64,000 nt of DNA, taken from positions 32,183 to 96,182 of the forward strand of contig DASXVE010000020.1 in assembly GCA_036504445.1 (NCBI GenBank). The letters are read 5' to 3'. Positions within the stretch are counted from its first letter, which is position 1, and the number at the start of each line of letters is the position of its first letter. The notes under the pieces were generated by a model, which saw nothing but the letters and a program-made list of their open reading frames with translations, was not told where the DNA came from and did not search any database. Source of the DNA: Candidatus Aquicultor sp. Its GTDB lineage: Bacteria > Actinomycetota > Aquicultoria > Aquicultorales > Aquicultoraceae. Made by a program: the position numbers and the translations under genes. This document shows, piece after piece, positions 9,863-19,060 of this stretch.

Positions 9863-11034
9863 AATTGGCATTCGTTACCTATCACTTACCACCTGATGCG
9901 TTAGGTGGAGCCGAACGTTATGCGATATCTTTAGGCAGTTGGCTTAACGAGCGAGGTAACGAGGTCGAGGTTTTCGGTGCGGCAACAAAACTGCGTTATC
10001 AAACTATGGGTCATCATGGGATTACCTTGAGAAAGCTCCCCGTGCTGAGGCAGCATCGTTATTATAGCTACTTTGCCTCGCTTTGGGGAACTCTGCGGGC
10101 CGAATCGCCGTTGTTTTCGATTGTGCAGGGCTTTGGTATAACGCACCTCTCTGGGTTTGTGGTTTCAGCATGCAAGGGAAAACTGCCTGTGGTTCTTCGG
10201 GTAGAAGGAGAACTTGAGCCACATATTTGTGCCCTTAGCGATACTAAGATTATGGCGTTACCCGCATGGTGTGAGAGAACAATGAAGCAGGCGGATCATT
10301 TTGTGGTCGTCTCAAAGTGCTCCGTCGATGAGCTGTCTAATTGGGGCATTCATCCGCAGAGAATAACCTACCTGCCAAACGCCATAGATACCGATTATTG
10401 GGTGCCTGCATCACAGGGTAAAAGAGATGTTCGCCGAAGCCTACAGCTTCATGACAATGCATTTTATGCTGCCTGTGTGGCAAGGCTTCGGCCAGAAAAA
10501 GGTCATAGGACAGCCCTTAATGCATGGCGTTTGGTAGTCAACCAAACACCGGATGCAAGGCTCCTTGTTATAGGAGACGGACCCGAGGAAAGTGACCTGC
10601 GTAAACTTGTGCGAGATCTCTCTCTCAGTGATAATGTTTTATTTCTGGGTCATAAGGATAACGTTAGAGAATACCTGCAAGCTGCAGATGTCTCGCTACT
10701 TTTTTCTAGCGCAGAAGGACCAGCGATCTCCGTACAGGAATCCCTGGCCTGCGGTATCCCGGTTATAGCCACAGCGGTAGGGGGTCTTAAAGATTCTGTT
10801 ATTCCCAATGAGACCGGCATTTTGGTTCGGCCGGGGGACCCTGAATCAGCGGCAACAAGCATTCTGCAATATATGAACGACAAGCATCTAGGATCAAAGC
10901 TTGCGCGAGGCGCGCGGGAGTTTGCCGTGCGCAACAGATCGCATAAAGTCTTGGCGTCCTGTTACGAGGCTCTGTTTAAGGAAGTAATTGAGCGCTGGGA
11001 AAAAGAAACCGGGAAGAGGTTGGCAGGTAGATGA
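9859..11034 (+). CDS. GT4 family glycosyltransferase
   Basis: A 391-residue retaining glycosyltransferase of the GT-B fold. The N-terminal acceptor domain begins with FVTYHLPPDALGGAERY, containing the GG loop typical of GT4. The C-terminal donor domain shows ARLRPEKGH and the E-x7-E motif EGPAISVQE followed by GIPVIATAVGG. The GTG start overlaps the flippase stop, and the stop overlaps the next ATG (ATGA at 11031-11034), so translation is coupled on both sides. It should add one sugar to the lipid-linked intermediate in the cytoplasm. Donor and linkage cannot be predicted. Confidence 0.88.
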   Translation: MKLAFVTYHLPPDALGGAERYAISLGSWLNERGNEVEVFGAATKLRYQTMGHHGITLRKLPVLRQHRYYSYFASLWGTLRAESPLFSIVQGFGITHLSGFVVSACKGKLPVVLRVEGELEPHICALSDTKIMALPAWCERTMKQADHFVVVSKCSVDELSNWGIHPQRITYLPNAIDTDYWVPASQGKRDVRRSLQLHDNAFYAACVARLRPEKGHRTALNAWRLVVNQTPDARLLVIGDGPEESDLRKLVRDLSLSDNVLFLGHKDNVREYLQAADVSLLFSSAEGPAISVQESLACGIPVIATAVGGLKDSVIPNETGILVRPGDPESAATSILQYMNDKHLGSKLARGAREFAVRNRSHKVLASCYEALFKEVIERWEKETGKRLAGR

Positions 11035-12065
11035 GTCTAGTTCGAGCACTAAGAGTCAAGTTGGTTGATGGCCATACACCGGCACAGATTTTCAACGCCG
11101 CGCTCGCACGGGTCAACCTCGGCGTGATCGCTATTTATCAGCCCGTAGAGTTGATCTTCAACGTTACCGATCGATGCACTCTGCAGTGCCAGATGTGCAT
11201 GAATCATGCACCGACGTCGCTGGTTGAAAGTACAGCCGGGTATCACATCCCGTGCGAGGATCTCTCATTTGATCTTTATAAGCACGTGATGGAGAAGTAT
11301 CCCAAGGCAATGAATGTCTGCCTGGCGGGCATCGGAGAGCCTTTGGTCAACTCTGAGATATTTAAGATGGTAAGCTTCGCGAAGCAGAAAAAGAAGCGCG
11401 TATCCATCGTCTCGAACGGAACGCTTCTCTCCTCGGCCTTGGATGAGATGGTCAAGTATTCACCAGATTTCATCTCCATTAGCCTAATCACTGCACAAGA
11501 AGACGATTTTGAGGCAACTTGCAATGTCTCAAAATCCACCTTTAACCGCATTATTGAAGGAATAAGAGGATTGATTGAAGTGCGCAATCGCATGGCATTG
11601 CCTATGAACATTGGTTTGTCATGCGTGCTCAAAAAATCTCGACTTGCCATTGTGGAGCCCATGATTGAATTGGCCGCCTCTTTAGGGGTGGATTCTATAG
11701 ATTTTCATAACCTTATACCTTCAACACTGCCCGGCTGTGATATAGGGGAGTGTTTATTTGCCGAAGACCAGAGCGCCACAGAAACATTCTCCCAGATCCC
11801 GATACCGCCTGGCTTAGCAGTTAGATTTCCTAAATTGTTAAAGCGAGAGATTGATGTGCAAAAATGCAGAAGCTTTAATAGAGTGCTCTATGTCGATGGC
11901 AGGGGAAGCATATCAGGCTGCTACAGGGTTTTTCCTCCGGATGCGGCAAACGGTTCAGTATTTGAACGAGCGGTTTGGAATAATGATTATTTCAAAACAC
12001 AAAGACGCAGGTTTAAGCGGGGGAAGGTGCCGGATACCTGCCGGTACTGCGTGGACCTTTCATAG
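11031..12065 (+). CDS. Radical SAM protein with SPASM-like C-terminus
   Basis: A 344-residue radical SAM enzyme. The 4Fe-4S cluster motif CxxxCxxC is at C49, C53 and C56 (DRCTLQCQMC). The SAM-binding GE-type motif follows in AGIGEPLV. The C-terminal 70 residues contain several cysteines, KCRSF, SGCYR and DTCRYC, consistent with a SPASM/twitch auxiliary-cluster domain. Its start overlaps the upstream glycosyltransferase (ATGA). Known SPASM enzymes mostly modify peptides or sugars; a role in sugar-precursor modification or in a co-regulated modified peptide is inference from context only. Confidence 0.85.
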   Translation: MSLVRALRVKLVDGHTPAQIFNAALARVNLGVIAIYQPVELIFNVTDRCTLQCQMCMNHAPTSLVESTAGYHIPCEDLSFDLYKHVMEKYPKAMNVCLAGIGEPLVNSEIFKMVSFAKQKKKRVSIVSNGTLLSSALDEMVKYSPDFISISLITAQEDDFEATCNVSKSTFNRIIEGIRGLIEVRNRMALPMNIGLSCVLKKSRLAIVEPMIELAASLGVDSIDFHNLIPSTLPGCDIGECLFAEDQSATETFSQIPIPPGLAVRFPKLLKREIDVQKCRSFNRVLYVDGRGSISGCYRVFPPDAANGSVFERAVWNNDYFKTQRRRFKRGKVPDTCRYCVDLS

Positions 12066-12108
12066 TCTTGAAGACAGAGTAAGCAGGGCGCAATTTGAGG
12101 ATAACGGT

Positions 12109-13674
12109 ATGATTCAAAACGAAAACTTGTCTAATCTGAGATTGGCATCAACAGGCACACGACATGTGCCGTATTTGAGCAGGGTGTTATTATTTTGCCT
12201 AGCCTTCCTGTTTCTGCTAGGTATTCAAGCCCTAAGCTACGCTATCACCGGTGATATTCAACTTGGGCTCGTCTTTATTTTGTTGATCGCTCTAGGGGCT
12301 CTTGCTTTCGAATATCCTAAGATCGGCCTGATGTTTACCCTGGGGTGGACGATCATACAGTATTGGTTTACGGATGACTTCCACATACTGCCTCAGACTG
12401 CAGTCTGGCTGGATGAGGCCCTCATAATGATAGTGATACTATCCGTGGTTATCAGGAAGGCGCTCCGAAGAGAACCACTGGCTAGAGCTAATCTATCCCG
12501 GCCGATCTTGCTATTTATTGCTATCGGTCTAATCGCAACAATTTGGAATCAGAACTCCTTACTAATCGGCCTTGTCGGCATCAGAGGTATACTGCAATAT
12601 GCGCTTGTATTCTACGCAATCATAAATCTCGAACTATCTCAAAGGGAGCAAAAACGCTTTATAGGCGTAATGATCGCCGGGGCAATTCTTCAGATATTTG
12701 TGACGCTTAGCCAGCTTATGCTCAGGGGCGGTGGGTTGGGGATGCTTCCAGCTAGAATCATGAATGGTATCAGTATTAGCGGTGAGCCTATGGGTGACCT
12801 AACTCCGGGTACTTTTGGGTTGGGGGGCGCAAATAACATGGGGTACTTCCTGGTGATTGTGATTATCTTTCTCCTCGGCAGCGCTATTTATAATAATAAG
12901 TTTCGTTGGCTGTCTATCGCATTAGCCCTGTCTTTATTTTTACCATGGTCTCTTGCCTCAGCCAGAGGCAGTTACTGGATGTTTTTACTTATAGTGGCGA
13001 TCAACGTGTTGCTAGCACGCATAAGGTATGTAACTACGCGAAATCCAGCATTCATATGTGTTTCAGCAATAGCTTTATTGGTGGCATATATTGAGCTGGT
13101 TCCATTGATTTCCCGAGCATGGGATCTAGTTGTTACGATGCAGAGCCAGCCGTATTCTCCCCGTTTCTTATATTACGGTGTGGTTTACGCCATTGTGAGT
13201 AAAAGCGTGCTGCGGCTCTTAATCGGTCTTGGGCCGGGCATGTTTGGCAGCTACACCGCAGGTGTTTTCGGTACTTACTACGATCGCCTTCTTCGGGGAA
13301 TGTTCTCGCAGGGCGATCCGGTCTGGTCTACGATAAGCGGTGATTCCCAGATCCTGGCGCTATTCGCCGAATTCGGCATTATTGGCTTGATTGTGGCTTC
13401 GTGGCTTATCTTTGCGATGTTCCGGAATGCCAGGCAACTACTGTTGGTGGATAGGGATGCATGGTCAAATGTAGTTGCAGTTGGTGGTCTTGCCAGTGCA
13501 TTGATATTTCTGTTTGCATCGGTTCTAACCAATGCCTGGGAGGTTCAGCCTATTGCTAGCTGGATTTGGGCGTTTGCTGGGCTTGTCCAGCTTAACAATA
13601 ATAAGCAAGAATTCTTAGTCCTTGATCCTGTAGAAAAACAAAAAACTACTGCGCGAAAGAATCATGTATCATGA
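12109..13674 (+). CDS. O-antigen ligase/polymerase-like membrane protein
   Basis: A polytopic protein of 521 residues when started at ATG 12109, which has GAGG eight bases upstream and avoids a 215-base overlap with the radical SAM gene that a longer frame would need. About 10-12 hydrophobic segments are visible, with a large loop around MFGSYTAGVFGTYYDRLL near residue 385, as in the Wzy/WaaL O-antigen ligase superfamily. These proteins polymerise or transfer lipid-linked glycans on the outer face of the membrane. Whether this one is a polymerase or a ligase cannot be decided. Its stop overlaps the ATG of the next gene (ATGA at 13671-13674). Confidence 0.8.
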   Translation: MIQNENLSNLRLASTGTRHVPYLSRVLLFCLAFLFLLGIQALSYAITGDIQLGLVFILLIALGALAFEYPKIGLMFTLGWTIIQYWFTDDFHILPQTAVWLDEALIMIVILSVVIRKALRREPLARANLSRPILLFIAIGLIATIWNQNSLLIGLVGIRGILQYALVFYAIINLELSQREQKRFIGVMIAGAILQIFVTLSQLMLRGGGLGMLPARIMNGISISGEPMGDLTPGTFGLGGANNMGYFLVIVIIFLLGSAIYNNKFRWLSIALALSLFLPWSLASARGSYWMFLLIVAINVLLARIRYVTTRNPAFICVSAIALLVAYIELVPLISRAWDLVVTMQSQPYSPRFLYYGVVYAIVSKSVLRLLIGLGPGMFGSYTAGVFGTYYDRLLRGMFSQGDPVWSTISGDSQILALFAEFGIIGLIVASWLIFAMFRNARQLLLVDRDAWSNVVAVGGLASALIFLFASVLTNAWEVQPIASWIWAFAGLVQLNNNKQEFLVLDPVEKQKTTARKNHVS

Positions 13675-14876
13675 CAGGTTGCGAACGTAGAGGGCTTCAA
13701 GATAATACCATCATATATTTCGGGGGCTTCAACCGGTATAATTTTTTAAGTTTCTGGCAGAGGACTCAAGAAGTTGCTTGTTGGCTGGCAACCAACAATA
13801 GGCTCATTTATATCGAGCATCTGCCGTTTAACAATGAGGGCTGGCTCGTTTACATTTATAACCTTATGCGGCGAGTGGTGGGCCCGAAACGATCTGAGTG
13901 CCACATTAAGAATTTAGAGTTCTTTTTTCCAATGATTGTGCCGCTACCAGAGTTCGGAATTATTAGACGGCTAAATAGATACCTCATAGATCGACAAATC
14001 CAGCGTTTACTTAGGCGTTCTCCTGATAATAGCAGCCAGGTAATCTGGATAAATTGGCTTAGCCCTTATGCGTATGATTATGCGCAAGGCAGCAGCGCTT
14101 TTACCATATATGATTGTATTCAGAATTATCAGAGCTTGGCGTACCCACCCGAGATCAGAAAGCTGGATAATCTTTTAGCAGAGCGAGCCGATCTCGTTTT
14201 TTCCGATGCGTTAACTAACTATAGCGAGAAGCTAAAGACTAACCGTAGCGTGCACTATGTTCCTCAGGGCGTAAGCACTGATTGGATATCTGTAAAGACA
14301 ACTGATATGCCGGATGATATGCAAAGCCTCAAGAGGCCGATTCTGGGGTATGTGGGCGCCTTCCATAGGGCATTCGATTATGAACTGTTCAGCGATATTG
14401 CCCGCAGTAAGCCCGAGTGGACGTTTGTTATTGTCGGTAAGCCCAACAAGAAGGCGCAAGAGCTGGCTAATCTTAAAAATGTAGTTCTCTTAGGAACAAA
14501 ATTACACGACGAATTGCCGGATTATATCTCGCACTTTGATGTCGCCCTGATTCCTTATGTTATGAATGATCTGACCGAGGGTGTTTTCCCAACCAAGCTA
14601 TTTGAGTATTTATGCTTTGGTAAACCAGTTGTATCCACTTTTTTACCTAGTCTTACTGAATATAAACAGTTCGTAAGGTTTGCATTTGATGCCGAAGGCT
14701 TTATTAAAGAATGCGAGAGCGCTTTAGAGGATGATGACCCGTCGAGAAGAGCCCGGATTGAGATTGCGGGCGAGAACACCTGGAGTAAGCGTTTTGAAGA
14801 TATGACAGCTATTTTATACGATACGATAGTTATTTATTACAGCAAGAATGGGAATAAAGACGTAGAGGCGGCATGA
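13671..14876 (+). CDS. Glycosyltransferase, TuaH/GT4-like
   Basis: A 401-residue GT-B protein. The N-terminus (IIYFGGFNRYNFLSFWQRTQ) and the region WINWLSPYAYDYAQ resemble TuaH-like glycosyltransferases that act on surface glycans. The donor domain shows ILGYVGAFHRAFDYEL and the segment FPTKLFEYLCFGKPVVST, with the usual conserved Glu before GKPVV. ATG overlaps the upstream membrane protein, and the next gene begins directly after the stop at GTG 14877, so this is part of one transcript. The sugar transferred is unknown. Confidence 0.8.
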   Translation: MTGCERRGLQDNTIIYFGGFNRYNFLSFWQRTQEVACWLATNNRLIYIEHLPFNNEGWLVYIYNLMRRVVGPKRSECHIKNLEFFFPMIVPLPEFGIIRRLNRYLIDRQIQRLLRRSPDNSSQVIWINWLSPYAYDYAQGSSAFTIYDCIQNYQSLAYPPEIRKLDNLLAERADLVFSDALTNYSEKLKTNRSVHYVPQGVSTDWISVKTTDMPDDMQSLKRPILGYVGAFHRAFDYELFSDIARSKPEWTFVIVGKPNKKAQELANLKNVVLLGTKLHDELPDYISHFDVALIPYVMNDLTEGVFPTKLFEYLCFGKPVVSTFLPSLTEYKQFVRFAFDAEGFIKECESALEDDDPSRRARIEIAGENTWSKRFEDMTAILYDTIVIYYSKNGNKDVEAA

Positions 14877-16727
14877 GTGAGTAAAAAACACGTTGTTTTA
14901 ATCGGACTAAATTTTGGTCTTGAGAGAAATACCGGCGACAAAAACTTTTGGGTCGAGCTAATCCCATTTCTTGCCGCTGGTCTCGAACGCATCACTATAT
15001 TTTCGGTAAAGCCCCATGCGGTACCGGAAGAGGAACTTACTATCAATAATTGTGCCCTGAGAGTTAAGTATCTAACGCCAAGGTTTTTAGAAGTGCCAGG
15101 CTCGTTGAACAAGAGACCGAACATCTTTTGGAGGCGGGGGAAGTTCCCGTCTCTTCTGGGCGTGGTCGAAAAGCTTTTAAATACAAAACGATTAAAAAAA
15201 GAACTAGAACTGCTGTATAATTCTTGTCCTTATAGTTATGTCCATTTAATGGATAATTTCGGCATAACCAATCGACTTATCGCTAATAATGCCAAGGCTC
15301 CAGTATCCGTATCGGCAATGGCTTATCAAGGTAGAAAGCCCGAATGGTTGTACAAGCTGTACCTGCGCATCAGCTATGGGCAAGATAATCTCACCGTGAT
15401 TCCATACAGCAAATCTTTCGAGAAGAGGCTGATTGAGCAAGGGTTTGAGCAGCGAAGGATTAGAAGAATTCCGTGGGGCATAAAGCCGGTTAGCCTAAAT
15501 AGTAACAGGGATAATACGGGATCAAGGAAACCGCTTATCCTGTGGGCGGGATATATCCAGCAAACTAACAGGAACGATTTTGAATTTGCTTATCGAGTCG
15601 CAAAAAGATCATTGGCTCAAGGCCTTGATGCCACATTTATCTTTGCTTTCAAGCCGGAATCATTCGAGGATGGCCTTGAGTCCTATAATGATCCTTCGAA
15701 TAATATCGTAGTGAGACCCACGACAAGTAAAGAATTCCAAGAGCTACAACACACGGCCAATGTGTTTCTTTCACCGATTACAAACTCTAAATGCATCCTT
15801 GCTCCGCCTCTGACATGGCTTGAGATGCTTAGCGTCGGGGCGCCTATCGTAACATTGGATATCCCAGGTGCTTCAGAGGCGGTTGTTTCGAGGGAAACTG
15901 GTTACTTAGCTACTTCTGAAGAGGATATCATGCAGAAACTCTTTCTTGCCATAGAAAACTCTCGCTACATGAGGGATAAGTGTATCGATCTGGTGGAGCG
16001 TAGATATAGCCTTGTAGATATTTCAAAGGAATATCTTGCTCTTTTCAATGATTTTACAAGGGACTCTTGTGCAAAATACAGGGCTCGAGAGCATTATCAA
16101 GATAAGAACATTGCGACGCATTACGATAGTAAGAGATTCGTGTCCATTAAAGGACGTGTAACCGACTGGCTTGAGATAAATACGATACAGAAAGCGCTCA
16201 AGGCCACCAACGTTGGTGGGGGGGCGAAGATTTTAGATATACCTTGCGGCACGGGGAGGCTATCGCTTCATCTGGCTGAACAGGGTTATTTTGTCACCGG
16301 GGGCGATATATCGCGGGCTATGCTGGATGTCGCAGAAGAGAAAGTCCGGCGTTTGCAGACCGCTCGTCATGTCGACTTTCATCAGGTCGAAGCAGAAAAA
16401 TTGGCCTTCCCCAATGCAGCATATGACGCCGTTATATCGTTGCGTCTTCTAGGTCATGTGCCTCCTTCGGTTAGGCTTACTATGCTAAGGGAATTCGCAA
16501 GGGTAAGTAAGCGCTATGTCGTGCTTGCTTATTATTGTAAAGAGTGCCTGCAAGGGTTATTACGTCGAAGCAAGAGACGCGAGAGAAATATCCCGTGGTA
16601 TCCCATATCGCTCAACGCTATAGACAAGGAGCTTGTGGCGGCCGGTCTTAAACGTGTAAGGCTTCTGCCAATGGCTTTAGGTATTTCTGAAACGCTGATA
16701 GTTCTAGCTGAAAAGGGTGAGGTTTAG
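14877..16727 (+). CDS. Fusion of GT4 glycosyltransferase and SAM methyltransferase
   Basis: The 616-residue protein has two domains. Residues 1 to about 395 form a GT4-like glycosyltransferase, with ILWAGYIQQTNRNDF at the start of the donor domain and LTWLEMLSVGAPIVTLD near residue 320. Residues about 400 to 616 form a class I methyltransferase with motif I KILDIPCGTG and AFPNAAYDAVISLRLLGHVP. The frame is continuous with no stop or shift at the junction. The simplest reading is a bifunctional enzyme that adds a sugar and methylates it or a neighbouring residue. It starts at GTG immediately after the previous stop and overlaps the next GTG by one base. Confidence 0.85.
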   Translation: MSKKHVVLIGLNFGLERNTGDKNFWVELIPFLAAGLERITIFSVKPHAVPEEELTINNCALRVKYLTPRFLEVPGSLNKRPNIFWRRGKFPSLLGVVEKLLNTKRLKKELELLYNSCPYSYVHLMDNFGITNRLIANNAKAPVSVSAMAYQGRKPEWLYKLYLRISYGQDNLTVIPYSKSFEKRLIEQGFEQRRIRRIPWGIKPVSLNSNRDNTGSRKPLILWAGYIQQTNRNDFEFAYRVAKRSLAQGLDATFIFAFKPESFEDGLESYNDPSNNIVVRPTTSKEFQELQHTANVFLSPITNSKCILAPPLTWLEMLSVGAPIVTLDIPGASEAVVSRETGYLATSEEDIMQKLFLAIENSRYMRDKCIDLVERRYSLVDISKEYLALFNDFTRDSCAKYRAREHYQDKNIATHYDSKRFVSIKGRVTDWLEINTIQKALKATNVGGGAKILDIPCGTGRLSLHLAEQGYFVTGGDISRAMLDVAEEKVRRLQTARHVDFHQVEAEKLAFPNAAYDAVISLRLLGHVPPSVRLTMLREFARVSKRYVVLAYYCKECLQGLLRRSKRRERNIPWYPISLNAIDKELVAAGLKRVRLLPMALGISETLIVLAEKGEV

Positions 16728-18010
16728 TGGTGAACTCTCGAAGGAGAGAATCGTCCATCAATAAAGTCTTGCTGGTTAATAAGTTTTTCTATCTTAAAGG
16801 CGGCGACGCGAAGGTTTTCTTCGATACGGCTGCTCTGCTTAAGCAGAACGGTCATATGCCGGTTTTCTTTTCGATGCAACATCCTGAAAATTTTTCTTCC
16901 GAGTTTTCGCCCTATTTTATTAGCAATATAGATTTTGGTGGCGCCAATAAAATAGGCCAGCTTAAAGCGTTTAGCAGAATTATCTATTCTGTTGAGGCCA
17001 AACGCAAAATAAAAAGGTTGGTAGAACAGGAAAGGCCCGATATTGCGCATCTTCATAATATCTATCATCAGATCTCGCCTTCCATATTAGATGTATTAGA
17101 TGAGCATTCGATCCCAAGCGTAATGACGCTGCACGATTATAAGCTAACATGTCCTGCCTATACGCTTTTATCGATGGGTAGCGTTTGTGAAGAATGCCGG
17201 GATGGAAAATATTATAAGGTAGCCCAGCATAAGTGCACCAAGCAATCATTTCTCAAAAGCTCACTTAGCGCAATTGAAATGTACATACATCATTACCTTC
17301 TGCATGTCTACAACAAGGTCAAAGTCTTTATTTCGCCAAGCGCTTTCCTTAAAAGCAAAATCTGGGAGATGGGATTTAGGGGAGAGGTCGTACACCTGCC
17401 AAACTTTATCGATAGCACGAGGTTTACCCCAGCCTTTAATAACGATGGGCGTACGTTTATTTATTTAGGACGGTTGTCGGTCGAGAAGGGCCTTTTAACA
17501 TTGTTAAAGGCGGCCGGCGAGTTAAAAGGCAGGTTCAACCTCAAAATTATCGGCGATGGTCCTCTGAGAGAAGACCTGGTTGCATATGCTAGAGATAACA
17601 AGCTCTCAAATGTAGAGTTCCTAGGCTATTTGCACGCAGATGCCATAAAAAAAGAGGTCTCCAAGGCAGTCTTTACTGTAGTGCCGTCGGAATGGTATGA
17701 AAACAACCCCATGTCAATAATTGAATCCTTTGCCCTAGGAAAACCGGTCATTGGCGCCCGCATTGGGGGAATCCCCGAACTGGTGAAAGATCAGGAAACA
17801 GGCTTAACGTTTGAGCCCGGCTCGTGTTCGGATTTGGCAGATAAGATATCGCAGTTGATCCAAAACCAGAAACTTGTCTTCGATATGGGGCAAAATGCTC
17901 GCTTGCATGTCGAACAAAGACTAAATCCACAGGTGCACTATCAAGTACTCATGGAGATATATAGAAGAGCTCAGCAGAGAACTCAAGAAAAATCTAAGAC
18001 GACTGCTTGA
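16727..18010 (+). CDS. GT4 family glycosyltransferase
   Basis: A 427-residue GT-B glycosyltransferase. The acceptor domain has VNKFFYLKGGDAKVFFDTA and the DIAHLHNIYHQ segment. The donor domain has YLGRLSVEKGLLTLL and PMSIIESFALGKPVIGARIGG with the E-x7-E pattern. A short Cys cluster near residue 150 (CPAYTLLSMGSVCEECRDG) is also found in a subset of GT4 enzymes of surface-glycan loci. It may start at GTG 16727 or GTG 16730; neither has a strong ribosome binding site, in keeping with translational coupling to the upstream fusion gene. Confidence 0.88.
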   Translation: MVNSRRRESSINKVLLVNKFFYLKGGDAKVFFDTAALLKQNGHMPVFFSMQHPENFSSEFSPYFISNIDFGGANKIGQLKAFSRIIYSVEAKRKIKRLVEQERPDIAHLHNIYHQISPSILDVLDEHSIPSVMTLHDYKLTCPAYTLLSMGSVCEECRDGKYYKVAQHKCTKQSFLKSSLSAIEMYIHHYLLHVYNKVKVFISPSAFLKSKIWEMGFRGEVVHLPNFIDSTRFTPAFNNDGRTFIYLGRLSVEKGLLTLLKAAGELKGRFNLKIIGDGPLREDLVAYARDNKLSNVEFLGYLHADAIKKEVSKAVFTVVPSEWYENNPMSIIESFALGKPVIGARIGGIPELVKDQETGLTFEPGSCSDLADKISQLIQNQKLVFDMGQNARLHVEQRLNPQVHYQVLMEIYRRAQQRTQEKSKTTA

Positions 18011-18067
18011 TGGAAGGTTACCGCACCAGGTAAGAGTCTGGCAATGTACAAGGAGGGGAGTTATTAA

Positions 18068-19060
18068 ATGCGAAGGCCGATGACGGCAATTGTTGCTGTG
18101 ACATATAGATGCAACGCGCGATGCAAGATGTGCGATATCTGGAAAAAGAAAACATCAAAAGCTGATGAGATGCCTATATCAAGCTATCGGGCGCTTCCAG
18201 ATACACTGCGTGATATTAATATTACAGGCGGGGAGCCATTTCTCAGGGATGATCTACCTGAGATAATACGGACTATCAAGGCAACATGCCCTAAAGCAAG
18301 AATCGTCATATCAACCAACGGGATACTTGTCAATAAAATCCGCTCTAGAATCCCCAAGATTTTAGAGCACGATTCGAACATTGCCGTAAGGGTATCCATA
18401 GATGGCATGGGGCCGCACCACGATAGCATCAGGGGTATTTCTGATGCGTTTAAAAAGGCAATCGAGAGCGCTTCTTTAATGAAGCACGAAGGTGTTCGAG
18501 ATTTTGGCATCGCAATGACGCTCACTTCTGAAAACGACGATCAGCTGCTCGACGTATACCGTTTTGCAAAGAAATTAGATATTGAGTTTAGCGTCACTTT
18601 AGTATCTGGCTCTGAAATATACTTTGGAACAGATAAAGCAGATTTGCGACCCAGGGTTTTATCACAACTAGCAACTCTATCTAAGCAAGAATATTTAGCT
18701 TGGAAGCCCAAGCATTGGTTTCGAGGCTGGTTTGCAGAAACACTGCTGCACTACGCGAACACCGGCGAACGAAACTTGGCTTGCGATGCGGGTTCCGGTT
18801 TCTTTTATCTTGATCCTACCGGTGATATATATGCCTGCCATTTGAAATCTGCCCGTATCGGAAATCTCCAAGAGCAAAGCTTTGCCAGCATATGGGATTC
18901 CGCACGCGCAATTGAAGTACAAAATCAGCTGAAGGGATGCCAGGATTGTTGGATGATTTGCACGTGCAAATCCGAGTTTTTTAAGCAGCGGATCAAAATA
19001 GGTCAAGAGTTGCTTAGAGGCAAAGTAGGCGTTCACATGCGAGGTATCGGCCAGAATTGA
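18068..19060 (+). CDS. Radical SAM/SPASM protein
   Basis: A 330-residue radical SAM enzyme with cluster cysteines C15, C19 and C22 (TYRCNARCKMC) and the SAM-binding segment ITGGEPFLRDD. The C-terminal SPASM-type region contains LACDAGSGFFYLDPTGDIYACH, split here by its Cys residues, and QDCWMICTCKSE. A strong Shine-Dalgarno (AAGGAGGGGAG) lies just upstream of ATG 18068, unlike most neighbours, so it can be translated independently. The stop overlaps the TTG start of the next glycosyltransferase. It is the second such enzyme in this cluster; the substrate is unknown. Confidence 0.87.
   Translation: MRRPMTAIVAVTYRCNARCKMCDIWKKKTSKADEMPISSYRALPDTLRDINITGGEPFLRDDLPEIIRTIKATCPKARIVISTNGILVNKIRSRIPKILEHDSNIAVRVSIDGMGPHHDSIRGISDAFKKAIESASLMKHEGVRDFGIAMTLTSENDDQLLDVYRFAKKLDIEFSVTLVSGSEIYFGTDKADLRPRVLSQLATLSKQEYLAWKPKHWFRGWFAETLLHYANTGERNLACDAGSGFFYLDPTGDIYACHLKSARIGNLQEQSFASIWDSARAIEVQNQLKGCQDCWMICTCKSEFFKQRIKIGQELLRGKVGVHMRGIGQN

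Noticed and set aside
11851..12108. N-terminal extension of the O-antigen ligase-like frame into the radical SAM gene
   Set aside because: It overlaps a well-supported reading frame by over 200 bases, its sequence has no ligase-like character, and ATG 12109 has a ribosome binding site.
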